Part shown: positions 14,701-25,134 of the stretch, piece by piece
Numbering within the stretch: position 1 is the first letter of the stretch
How the letters are laid out: every line of letters starts with the position of its first letter
Source: Adineta ricciae
Lineage: Eukaryota; Rotifera; Eurotatoria; Adinetida; Adinetidae
Direction of reading: 5' to 3'
NCBI GenBank assembly: GCA_905250025.1
Contig: CAJNOJ010000007.1
Span: 992,001-1,056,000, forward strand
Length of the DNA stretch: 64,000 bases
The notes under the pieces: generated by a model
What the model was told of the DNA's origin: nothing
What the model saw: the letters and a program-made list of their open reading frames with translations, nothing else
Databases searched by the model: none
Position numbers and translations under genes: made by a program

Positions 14701-16474
14701 TTAAAAGTCTGTTTGTCCCAATGTTGAATAATCGTTTCGTTCAGAAGTACCGTGTTCGCCCGTGAATTCGAGATGGCGAAAAGCTGCTACTGGAACAAAC
14801 GATCGTTCATCAATACCTCGGTCATTGTTATCATTGACAACTGGTCGTTCGTGTGCTTCGAGATGACTGAATGCATCGGGATTAACATATGAATTTGTGT
14901 CGATCGATGCATCAGTTGAAGAGCGTATTGATGTTTTTGGTGCGTCATCCCGAATACCTTCAAGATACTTAAATGCATTCAGATTAACATAAGATTGTTG
15001 ATCGATGCCACTTTCAGTTTGTTCAATAAGATTTCTTGGTTCTCGTTCAAGATGCGCGAGTGCATTAGGATTCTGTTCAAGTATAAAACTGCGCGTATCT
15101 ATTTCTGATTTACAGTCATCGCTTTTCTTTCCTGGCCGACGATCGATGTATTGAAATGCTTGTGGACTGATATAAGAACGTTCATCGACATCAGGACCGT
15201 CGTCAACACGTGGTTTTGGATCTTTCTTCTCAATCCATTTAAATGCTTTAGGATTAACAATTGGCCGATAATCAATCGAAGATTCGGTTATCTCAGGTCG
15301 TAACTCTCCTTTTCTTTCAATATATTTGAACGCTTCGGGATTGACCATAGATGACATGTCAATGCCGGATTCAATATCACGACGAACTGGCGTACCGCGT
15401 TGTTCCAAATAACGAAATGCATCTGGATTCACGATTGGTTTATAGTCAATTCCGCCTTCTTCTTGATCCCTTCCATTATTTTCACGTCGTTTTTCTAAAT
15501 ATTTGAACGCATCAGGATTTATGATCGGTCGAGTATCGATGACTGGTTCGTTTGAAGCTTTCGATGGTTTAGGTTCACGTCGGCTTTCTAAATATCTGAA
15601 AAAAGAGAAACCAAAATTTGTACGGAAAAACTAAGTGTTCTTACTTGAACGCATCAGGATTCGTAATTGGTCTGTTATCAATTCCACCACCAGCACCTTG
15701 ACCCTGTCGGTCGCTATCTTTGCTAGAATTTTTCTTTGCTTCGATATGACGAAACGCATTTATATCTACAATTGGTCTTCCGTCAATACCCGATCCTGAA
15801 CCATCGTCACCTCGTACTCGATTATTTTTCTCGATCTGCTGCTGTCGACGTTTTTCTAATTGGGTTACAGCATCAAGATTAATTATGGGTCGCGTGTCGA
15901 TACCACTACCATCGGCAGATACCGCTGGTTTATTTTGACTTTTTTGATCACTGGAATTTATATAGCGAAAAGCGCTTGGGTCAACAATCGGTCTATCGTC
16001 AATTTCTCCCAATGTTTCTCGATTATAAAATCCGCTTTCTCGACCTTGAGTTGCATATCGTGATGGTTTGACAGTCAAAGCTGGGTTAACGCGTCGAGTT
16101 GGCGTACCAGGAGTATTTTGTGAATATATAGTTGATTGTGGACCTTGCGTAGAGCGCACATTTTGATAAGATTGACTTGGTTGTTTTGATTCAACATATT
16201 GTGGTTGATTCGGTCTGACGATCGGTACAGGATTTGTTGAACGACGCTCAACGTATAAAGATTGAGGTATAGCAGTATTATAAGTATTTGGAGGATTCGG
16301 TTGTGGTCGACTTCCTGGTGTGATCAATGCTGGATTGGTTGTGTGCCGTTCAACATGCGAATTTTGCTGATTTGAACTTGATGGATGATATACGTAGTTC
16401 ATCGGTTGAGTATTCGATCTTGATTCGTATGGATAATGAGAGCCACTAGTGCTGCCGCTGCGCATCGAAGACAT
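14701..16474 (-). CDS. Tandem-motif protein with 13 GIDxRPIVNPDAFKYLE-like repeats
   Basis: Two exons (15645-16474 and 14701-15595) give 574 residues. I do not recognise the family. The first 150 residues are low-complexity (Ser, Asn, Gln, Pro, Tyr) with degenerate YVERRSTNP-type units. From there to the end the protein consists of about 13 copies of a 17-residue motif, roughly (G/S)ID-x-RP-I-V-NP-x-AF-(K/R)-Y-(L/I)-E-(K/R), separated by 8-20 charged, disordered-looking residues. The intron splits one motif between AFK and YLE. There is no signal peptide, membrane segment or Cys. Regularly spaced short linear motifs in a disordered chain suggest a multivalent scaffold that binds many copies of one partner (inference). 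An acceptor-like CATTAG lies 4 bp before the ATG. Confidence 0.7.
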
Positions 16475-17548
16475 CGTTCTAATGTATATGGAAGTAGTAA
16501 TCGTCAGAAAATAACAGAACGGTACTATTCTATTAAGAGAAAACCTAACGAGGAAGTTATCAACGTATCATTCCATTCTCCTGTTTTGCTCTTTTTTCTA
16601 TATACGAGCATAATCCTTTTTTCTTTTCTCTTTCTTTTCTGTAGGTTGTAGAGATATCTAACAGTGGGCATCAAATTAGGTCTCTTTTTGGTGCAGAGAC
16701 CAAAAAAGTCAAACAGTTGTTTGGTTAATCGACGTGTTGTGTATCCGTGCGATGTTTTTGTATTCACGAGATCCGATAGAAAATAGCAATTGCACATATT
16801 TCCTTTTGGCTAGAATACATCTACGTATAATGATCATTTTGTTGTGTCCTACACAGATATGACATAGCGTTGATAAGATATTAAGGAGAAGGCATTCATA
16901 TTGTTTCTCTCGTAGCAAATTTGATCAAGATTTCATAGTTATTTATCATTAGTACAATTTAATACTTATATCTCAAGAAAACATCTTCGATATGCTACGA
17001 TCTGATGGAGTACATTATTAGTTTATTTTATTCTTGTTATGAATGATATATAAGCGTCATCTTCCTCGGAATTATTTTGAGCAGATTAGGAAAGCAAATT
17101 AGATCTTCCTATAAGTTATTTGTTTTTTTCTGACATTTGAAAATCAGATATATAGTTGGATCGAGTGATCATTCAACATAACGTGATAGATGATAAAAAC
17201 TATATTAATCAGACGATAAATTGCAGCTCATAATATGTATTCAAGGCGTTGATATTTATATTGGAATTAAAATCTATCGTTTATTGATATATGGACTCAG
17301 TCACAGCATAGTATTTATTCATATAGTAGAAATTATATGCAAAATCCCATTTGTATCTAGATAGCAAATCTCAGTCTTTTAAACATATTAATGCGGACTC
17401 TCTACACATCTTTTTGCATAGATATTGAGAATAATGATATGAAAAGTGTTCGATGATCAAATTTACCTATGTAGGAACAAGAAAGATTAATCCCCGTTTC
17501 TTCGTATAAATATCATGTTATTTATTGCAATAAGCACTTATTGAATAG
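16475..17548. other. Intergenic, AT-rich
   Basis: Divergent spacer between the tandem-motif gene and the phytase gene, about 1.07 kb. A TATA-like CGTATAAATA lies near 17503-17512, about 40 bp before the phytase ATG. Nothing else is supported. Confidence 0.45.
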
Positions 17549-18691
17549 ATGATGATTTGCACTTTAATATCGTTCTTCCTTTACACTCAAAGTACTTTTG
17601 GTCAGAACCTATCCTGGAATCGGCCGTGGCCATTTGTTCATGAAACTGGTGCAACACAACCTGTTAGCACAGATCCAGATGATCCAGCTATATGGGTTCA
17701 TCCCTATCGGCCTGATTTGAGTCTCATCATTGGCACCGATAAAACAGCTATGATTGGCGGATTATATGTATTCGATTTGAATGGAGTCGTACAACAACAT
17801 ATTGGAAACATTGATCGCCCAAATAATGTCGATATCGACTATGGATTTCAAATCAATGCGACACATTCTATTGATTTGATCGTTCTCACAGAACGTATAC
17901 AGAAACGGTTACGTATTTTCTCTATTGATGTTTCTACGCGTCATGTCTATGAAGTTCCAGTAACGAATCCGAATGTATTTGTTGATAGTAGTGGCGATCA
18001 CTCAGCTCCTATGGGTATTGGATTATATAAAAGAAGGCATGATGGGAAAATCTACGCTATTGTCAGTCGAAAATCAGGCCCTAGCCGTGGATATCTTGGT
18101 CAATACGAGCTGATTTGGAATGGTCGATCAATCGATATGAAATTCATTCGATATGTAGGCGATTTTCAAGGTTCAGAAATCGAATCGATCGTTGTGGATG
18201 ATCAATTAGGTTTTGTCTACTATTCTGACGAAGGATATGGTATTAGAAAGTATAATATCGATCCATCACATACGGATATTGCGCAAGTTGGTTTAATTAA
18301 TACAACTAACGTATGGCAAGGCGATTCCGAAGGATTAGCACTCTATACAACATCAGCTACCGATGGATATCTAATCATAACTGATCAATTACCCAATGGT
18401 TCGATCTTTCATTTTTATGAACGGCAAGGTGACAATGCCTATGTACAATCAATTCGAACTCGTGCTGATAAAACCGATGGCATCGATGCGACAAGTAGTT
18501 ATTTAGGTGAAAAGTTTCCTCGTGGTGTGTTAGTCATAATGAATGAAATTGAAAAGAATTTTCTTTTATATGATTGGCAAAATATTGACAAAGAACTCGA
18601 TTTTATTAAAAACCATGTCTGCTTTCATCAGTTACATTTGTTGTGTTTAATTTTAGAATCTTGTATCATCTTCACCATCCTTGTTTGGTAA
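17549..18691 (+). CDS. Beta-propeller phytase (3-phytase), bacterial-like, intronless
   Basis: One exon, 380 residues. A signal peptide (MMICTLISFFLYTQSTFG) is followed by landmarks of the BPP (PF02333) family: TDPDDPAIWVHP, GTDKTAMIGGLYVFDLNG, RPNNVDIDYGF, VYYSDEGYGIRKYN and GDSEGLALY. Several Asp/Glu-rich loops are of the kind that bind Ca2+. The enzyme removes phosphate from phytate (inositol hexakisphosphate) and would act outside the cell or in the gut. BPPs are mainly bacterial, and the lack of any intron over 1.1 kb, in a region where others have one every 100-300 bp, supports horizontal acquisition (inference). The last 30 residues end in a hydrophobic stretch (HLLCLILESCIIFTILVW) that is not part of the propeller and could be a GPI-type or membrane-anchor tail. 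The 3' end overlaps the convergent PDZ gene by 39 bp. Confidence 0.88.
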   Translation: MMICTLISFFLYTQSTFGQNLSWNRPWPFVHETGATQPVSTDPDDPAIWVHPYRPDLSLIIGTDKTAMIGGLYVFDLNGVVQQHIGNIDRPNNVDIDYGFQINATHSIDLIVLTERIQKRLRIFSIDVSTRHVYEVPVTNPNVFVDSSGDHSAPMGIGLYKRRHDGKIYAIVSRKSGPSRGYLGQYELIWNGRSIDMKFIRYVGDFQGSEIESIVVDDQLGFVYYSDEGYGIRKYNIDPSHTDIAQVGLINTTNVWQGDSEGLALYTTSATDGYLIITDQLPNGSIFHFYERQGDNAYVQSIRTRADKTDGIDATSSYLGEKFPRGVLVIMNEIEKNFLLYDWQNIDKELDFIKNHVCFHQLHLLCLILESCIIFTILVW

Positions 18692-19678
18692 ACCATTAGG
18701 ATTGTTGTCGTCATCTCTTTCTTCTTCTTCGTTATTTTCATATTCAACAAATGACTGTGCTCTCGAAACTTTACGAGGAGCATCATAGGTTGCCGCGTTT
18801 CGATTATTCGAAACTTTCTTCTCGACGCCATTACTTGAAGTATTATTAGGCTTTTGTGAGCGTGCAGCAACAAATGAAACAGTCTACATACAAAACCAAT
18901 TTTCGCTTGATCATTGCACTACGAAATAGCTCTCACTCACTTTTCGTCCATCTTCATATGCACGTTCGACAAGTACCAAAGCAGTAGTTATATCAATGTC
19001 GATCAAACTGTAAGAGCCAGCTTGTATCAAATAATCACCTTCTTTCAATACACCTACAAACGAATAGCAATACAAATGTTCAATAATAGAATTCTCGAAA
19101 GTTAAGAGCTCATTCACCATGCATGTCGATCATGCCATTTGGTAAAACCTCATCAATAAAAATATATGGTTCGTCGTCAACTTGACCGAGCACTAATCCA
19201 ATTTCTGCGTCCTACAAGAACGAACACGAATATGTATTCAGACACGTGAAACACATATTCCAACTTTTTCGATTTCCACCGGTAGCAGTTGATATTCGAC
19301 GCCTTTGACCTGCGATGAGAACAAAATTTGTTAAGATAAAGAGAAACATTTGTGCAACCCACTTTGATGGATGACTTTCGTACTTCAGCTAGATCGGGTG
19401 GTTCGACGACTAGAGATCAAGAAAATAAAATACCTTCGATCATTAATTACAATGATAACGAGATGATTACTTGACGGACGTTGCGCCACTCGACGATTTT
19501 TCAATGGAATACTATGATCACCACTAAATCAATGAAAATTTCACGAAATGTTCAAATCGAATAAAAAATACTTACTTTCCAGGTGATGAAGGGTATGTTC
19601 TTGCCTAGAAAGGATACCAAAAATGAAAGTTTCACGATAGAAAAGAAATGTTTTCGTGGTACATACATTTCTACTCAT
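18653..19678 (-). CDS. Small PDZ-domain protein
   Basis: Eight short exons (19667-19678, 19576-19604, 19471-19523, 19363-19409, 19265-19309, 19118-19211, 18941-19053, 18653-18883) join in phase to 207 residues. The first exon is only MSRN, so the 5' end is less certain. A PDZ domain is evident at about residues 60-140: GLVLGQVDDEPYIFIDEVLPN, then GVLKEGDYLIQAGSYSLIDI, then the alpha-B helix AYEDGRKTVSF. The usual carboxylate-binding GLGF loop is replaced by IGLVLG. A Ser/Asn-rich, acidic tail ends EDDTRF. It would act as a scaffold binding C-terminal peptides; partners are unknown. The stop lies inside the 3' end of the convergent phytase gene. Confidence 0.72.
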
Positions 19679-20427
19679 TAGACCAGCTTGTTTCTTATAT
19701 AGTGAAAACTTCACACAACTTTTCGATCTTCCAACAGTTTCTTGTATTCTCTCAAATAATTACATCAACTATTCACAAGATATCATATCTATTCGTGTTT
19801 GTTATCAGAATCACCCGACAACGTGTTTACTTTTTTCTTCCTTATCACAAGTCAGTATTTTTAGTTGCAAACTCGAATTCGAATACTTTGCACATGACGA
19901 GAAAATACTTGTTAGTAGTATGTAACAGCACTCAACTCAATAATATTTACATACCAGTAGTTTGTGTTACGAAATGTCCTCTCTACCATGACAAAAGTTT
20001 GACATAATCAGAGCCTAATCAGAATATATGATCAACGATGAAATGTATCGTTTCATTTTGTTTCATTTTATTTTCATATCTTTCTGATGAGAACTACACA
20101 TATAAGCACAAATGACATCAAGCAAAGAGAGATTATACATCTTGATCGACGCATAAACACGCTCAAATAACAGTCCACAGCAATAGAAATGAGAAAACAA
20201 ATCAAAGAAAAAGTACCTATTCATTGATACAATGATAAGTAGTGTACAACAAACAACAAGAAATAAACAAGAAGTTGAGGAGAAAAGATCTCTACAAATG
20301 ATGTTAAGCGGACCTGTGTTTTAACTAACAAATAATGACAAAACAAAAAGAAACAAACAAACTAGATATCGATAAGGAGCGGGTTTCATTTTTCCTGTTT
20401 TTTATCGGCTAATTATTCGATTTTTAT
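19679..20427. other. Intergenic, nothing recognised
   Basis: About 750 bp between the PDZ gene start and the H2A.Z stop. Open frames here show no family features and no splice-consistent model. It probably includes the H2A.Z 3' UTR. Confidence 0.5.
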
Positions 20428-21077
20428 TTATTGAGCGCCTGGTTTAGCTGTTGCTTGTGGTAAACTACCTTGAACTGGTGTTTTCTTACCAATAAGAGAC
20501 TAGAATATCGAAAAACTATGTAATTTCCATCCGTTGCAAATCGTTAACAAACAAACCTTGTGAATATGTGGTATGACACCACCACCAGCAATTGTTGCCT
20601 TAATTAATGTATCTAATTCTTCATCACCACGAATAGCTAATTGTAAATGACGTGGATTGATACGTTTTACTTTGAGATCTTTTGATGCATTACCTAAAGG
20701 AATATCATCACCAGTATATTGTACTATTCAGCAAAACTAGTTCGTTACTAACCAGCAAGTTCGAGAACTTCAGCAGTTAAATATTCGAGAATAGCGGCAG
20801 TGTAAACTGCAGCAGTTGCACCAACGCGGCCATGCGATGTAGTACGTGATTTTAAATGACGATGAATACGACCTAGAAGTATAGAATGAACTAAGATTAT
20901 CTAATGAAGGGAGAAATGGCACTTACCGACAGGAAATTGAAGGCCAGCACGGGCACTTCGTGAAACAGCTTTAGCTTTGGCTTTGCCATGATCTTTACCT
21001 AGACACACATTTCATTTTTTCAAACAACGAACTTTTCAAATGAAACAAGGCAACTAACCAGCTTTGCCACCAGCCAT
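20428..21077 (-). CDS. H2A.Z: Histone H2A.Z variant
   Basis: Exons 21059-21077, 20927-20998, 20753-20872, 20557-20693 and 20428-20499 give 139 residues. The core is the H2A.Z/H2A.V variant rather than canonical H2[59 protein letters not shown], and the H2A.Z-specific docking segment [20 protein letters not shown] followed by HIHKSLIGKK. It replaces H2A in nucleosomes at promoters and regulatory regions. Four introns indicate a polyadenylated, replication-independent gene. After IGKK the tail is a 17-residue [17 protein letters not shown], longer than and different from the usual tail. It has no SQ(E/D)-phi motif, so it cannot act as H2A.X. Confidence 0.96.
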
Positions 21078-22300
21078 TGTAGTTGTCAATATCAAGTGGT
21101 CAAGAGAAAACGTGAAAAAGAAAGGCAAGTGATGAATAAATCTAGAAAATGATAAATTAACGACAATTATTTGGCCTTTCGTTCAAAGTAAATATTCATC
21201 GGTCTCAGCGTTCACTGCATTTGTGAATGGCATTCATTCGATGGAAGTGAACTTCCATCTCAATCACAAGAAATGTCATCATCATCAACCGAATAACTGT
21301 TTTACTTTTCAAAAAATCGTGTACACTACATTCAACTGTCTGTAGAAGTGATCATGAATATGCCAACAGCAAATATTCTACACCAGTCAAACAAAGGACA
21401 TGAATCACGTGAAAACAGAGAAGACGTCGTTCTCTTTCTTTCTTCCAAGCAGCAAGACGGCGGACTAAGTCGATATAGATGTGTACGTTGTATTTTTTTT
21501 CAGCGAAAGGAAGAAGAGAAAGACCCTCACGATCGAACATACGTGTCGTATGTGTGTCTATTCGCCGTCGTCGATACAACAAGATGAATGTACGAGTGCG
21601 ACATATTCTCTCCATCGGTCAGAATCTATTTGCATACGTAAGAAAGAAAAGCTGACAAGGTCAAAAAGAAGAAGACGAAGGAAACTATATTCTATGATAC
21701 GATTAAGTACAGTAGTCTGCTGATCACGTTGGATCGGATAGTATCGTTTCGGTATACACGGATAAATGATAATTATTAAATAGTAGAGGAATGAATTTAA
21801 ATTGGAGTAACAAGTAAAGTGATGCTTATCTCTGTCTGAGAAGAACAACTGTTGATTCTTTATCGTGAATTTAATAGCCGTGAAACGAAGTTTATCAGTT
21901 CGAAGGTTCATTTCAAACTGTTTTAGCGTGTTACAAGCAGAATTGAATAACCAAACGCATGAAGTTCATAAATCGTCAGTTTGACATTATTATAATAAGA
22001 ACTATGAAAGCAGTTTTATTTAACTGACATATTTTATTCACTCTTCTCCGTATCGTTTGTATATTTCACCTTTCATCGTGAAAGTTCAAGGTTTTTTGTT
22101 CCAATCGTAACCTGATAAGAACTTCGTTCATATACATTTATTGAACTAATAAAGTATTTAAAATCAAATGTGCAGAAAAGCCTAATTACACGTTGTAAAC
22201 ATAATATACAAAATAGATCGTGAGATTTGTGCAAAAATCAACCATACACGAGAACGAAAAGTACATAGATTGGTAGAAGATGCTGAACAGGACGACTTCG
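21078..22300. other. Intergenic, nothing recognised
   Basis: About 1.2 kb upstream of H2A.Z and downstream of the septin. It includes purine-rich stretches (21,500-21,680) that give spurious open frames. No gene, RNA or mobile element could be supported. Confidence 0.5.
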
Positions 22301-23867
22301 TTATTTTTTCTTCGCACCTTTTTTGATTGTTTCCATATTTGCCCGTTTGCGCTGTTCGAATACATTCATTTCTTGTTCGAGCAAACGCCATTTTTCATCA
22401 CATTTATCTTTTTGATCTTTATATTGCTTTTTGATATCTGTTAGTTGCTCGTTAATCTAAATCGTAAGTTAGAGTTAAGGAACCTTTTGTTTCTCTTCTT
22501 GTGTATTTACCTGTTTTTCCGATTCTTTTAAATCCAATTCCTTTTCTTTGACTTTTTCGATAAATTTCTCTTTTAATTGTTGTTCACGCTTTTCAAGTTC
22601 TTTTCGAAGTTCATTGCGTTTCATTTCTAATGTATCGCTAATCGACACTTGCTTTCCATCAACGCTATCTGTTAGGCCAAGTTCAGTTAAGCGGTTTCGT
22701 CGAAAGATTTCATAATGTTTCGAATGTGTGGTCTCGATTAAATCCAACATATTCTTTTCAATCAAGCTATCGCGTAATTTTTTAAAATCGCAATGATTTT
22801 CATTCTCAACTAAAACAATAAATCACAATCGTGATACTCGTCCGATGAACAGATTATTAATTTCATCATACAAGGTGACACATGGACAAGGAAATATGTT
22901 ATCTTATCCTTCGATTTCACATTACCATCAAGGATAGTTTTAATTCGAGGAAAGAAAAGACATCATTCATCAATATATATATATACATAGATGATAAAAC
23001 ATCAAAGAACAGACATCTGGTACTATTCTACGCCAATGATTTTGTTATATCAAACTTTTAGTTAATAGGTGAACTTTTATTTTAAGGAGACTCACCTTGA
23101 ACAACGCCCCATGGGTATTGACGTGCTCGTACGTATTGATTGCCAACTTTGACTGTTTCGTTACTGCCAACAATAGCTAATGGAAGAAGGTTCTTAAAAG
23201 TAGAAAAGAAAGAGACAGTGAATTGAGATGGTATTATGAATTTCAAACCTACGTTCGCTTTGAGATTCTCTTCTGCTAATGTTTCATCATCGACAGGAAA
23301 ACGATAGATCTTAATTCCAGCTGAATTTAACTCGTTGAGAATATTTTGTTTGAAACGTTGTAATTCGTTTTTCGATATTGTATCAGATTTAGCAATGATG
23401 GGAATGATGTTCACTTTCATGTCCAAATATTTCATTGTAACTAAATCTAATGCTTTCAATGAATGGCCCGTTGGATTGATAAAATATAAACAAACGTGAA
23501 TTCGTGTATCATGATAATTCGCTAGGTTTCGTTTGATTTTCAGTTCTTCATCAAGGTACGACTGAAACTGTTCGTCGATGAAATCTCCGATGATCTTAAA
23601 CGATTCGTCTTTGTTGATCTGATCACCGAAACCAGCCGTCTCGACAACAGTCAATTTCAGACGAATCTCACGTTCAAATAGATCATATGTGTTTTTGCGT
23701 AGACACACACGAGTGTTATCATGTGTCGAGGGTGTAGAATCTAATCGTGTATTGAATAAACTATCGAGTAAAGACGATTTACCACATGCTGTTTCACCAA
23801 CACATAAAATATTGAAAACAAATCCATCNGTAAAACATGTGTTGAGATATGTATTCAATTCAACAAT
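22301..23867 (-). CDS. Septin of the SEPT6/8/11 group, 5' end unresolved
   Basis: Exons 23253-23867 (5' boundary uncertain), 23096-23192, 22511-22809 and 22301-22456. The GTPase domain shows the P-loop GETACGKSS, switch [15 protein letters not shown], the base-recognition AKSD, and the septin-unique element [16 protein letters not shown] formed across a splice junction. The coiled-coil C-terminus ([20 protein letters not shown], then Lys/Glu-rich heptads) is diagnostic of the SEPT6/8/10/11 group. Septins form hetero-oligomeric filaments at the cell cortex and cleavage furrow. The usual N-terminal GHVGFDSLPxQ segment was not found with certainty; a short open piece ending NGHLG before a GT at about 24,425 is a candidate. 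An ambiguous base at 23829 is either the wobble base of a Thr codon or part of a CNG splice acceptor. Confidence 0.88.
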
Positions 23868-25134
23868 CTTCAATGTTGAAAAAAGAATGAGAGTAAGATG
23901 ATCAGAAAGAGAGAGAGAGAGACAAGGAGAAAAATCGACAAAAAAAGGCCACAGGGTGATTTATTTATTTTAATAATTATTGAGATAGAGAGGTTATGCT
24001 TTAATTGGACGACATGGTTGTGAGAAGGAAACGAATGATGTAATTTCGACCGTGTCTCATCACAATCTTTTCTGTCCGGGTGCCATTTATGTTTACATAT
24101 AGATATACACATCAAGATGTATATACAGAGTCACAAGAGATTAATGAAGAGGGATAGTCGAGTGTGAGCTTAAGGCAAAAATATTCATTAATCAACTGTC
24201 CTCAATCGATTTGTCTTTTTTTTTGCTTAAGAAGCCTAGATAAGGTATGCGCGTTGCTCAACAATGTCATATGAAAAACACAATTGATAAAATAACATTC
24301 GATGTGAATAAAAGGAGAAGAAGAAGGAGAAAAGAGTGTGCTGTAGCTATGTATGTGTAGAAAAAGAAGTCAAACACAATAGAGTAGTCAGTTAGTCAAT
24401 TTGATTGTTTGAAAAGAAAAAGAATTACCCAAGGTGTCCGTTCACTCTTGTCTAGAACAACATTCAATTACGGGTGCAACGTATGACGTCATACAATTCA
24501 ATTAAATATATTTTTTTATTATTACGGCTGTCGACCAATATCTATATAAAATAGCGTGACTTAGCACTCAGGCTAAAGAAGCCTTGACAAAAGGAGATTT
24601 GTCTTTACAATGCTATTTTCAACATGCGATCAAGTTAATAATAATCATCATCTATCTATGAAAACTATGTCGAGACATCGATTATTACTACTTTACGGAG
24701 TATGTGCTAAAACAGGCGGTTCCTAGTTGTTGTTTCCGATGTCATTGTTAAGCTAGTTGATAAGCATGTGTGCATATATACATAGACGATAGGAATGTTT
24801 ACATGCCCGCAATCATAGTCTGATCTTGATCTGTTAAATGCTCGCAGGAGCAGTTGTTCAAGAATCAAAAGAAAAGCAAAGAATACTATGGCTTTTTTTC
24901 GAACATGTTTGTTTGATCTTCCATCGACAGTTATCTACCTTTATAAACATTCTTACAGAAGATGAAACGAGGCTGATGATGAAGTTGTTTCTCTCACGAG
25001 AATTATGCAAGCAATTTTATTTCGCTTCTTTTGTACATTGTGTGACAGACAATTATAATACCTAGATGAATTTCATCGTCAGCTTACATACAATACAGTT
25101 TAATAGCATATACAAGGTTATATTTGCTTTCTAG
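23868..25134. other. Intergenic / unresolved 5' septin region
   Basis: About 1.27 kb between the recognisable septin exons and the neuroligin-like exons. It contains a polypyrimidine tract on the minus strand (23,900-23,935), a perfect 14-bp CRE palindrome with a TATA box (listed separately), and possibly a first septin exon near 24,425-24,465. The missing N-terminal half of the neuroligin-like gene was not found here. Confidence 0.4.
24481..24550 (+). promoter_or_regulatory. CRE palindrome plus TATA box
   Basis: GTATGACGTCATAC (24481-24494) is a perfect 14-bp palindrome with the full CREB/ATF site TGACGTCA at its centre. A TATATAAA box lies at 24543-24550 on the plus strand. Together they look like a core promoter. 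By orientation it would drive the neuroligin-like gene, but the CRE is symmetrical and also lies close upstream of the septin gene. Confidence 0.5.

Noticed and set aside
24609..24723. Short frame MLFSTCDQVNN... with a GT donor after LLLLYG as a first exon of the neuroligin-like gene
   Set aside because: The phase does not fit the exon at 25135 and the required intervening domain is absent. Too weak to annotate.
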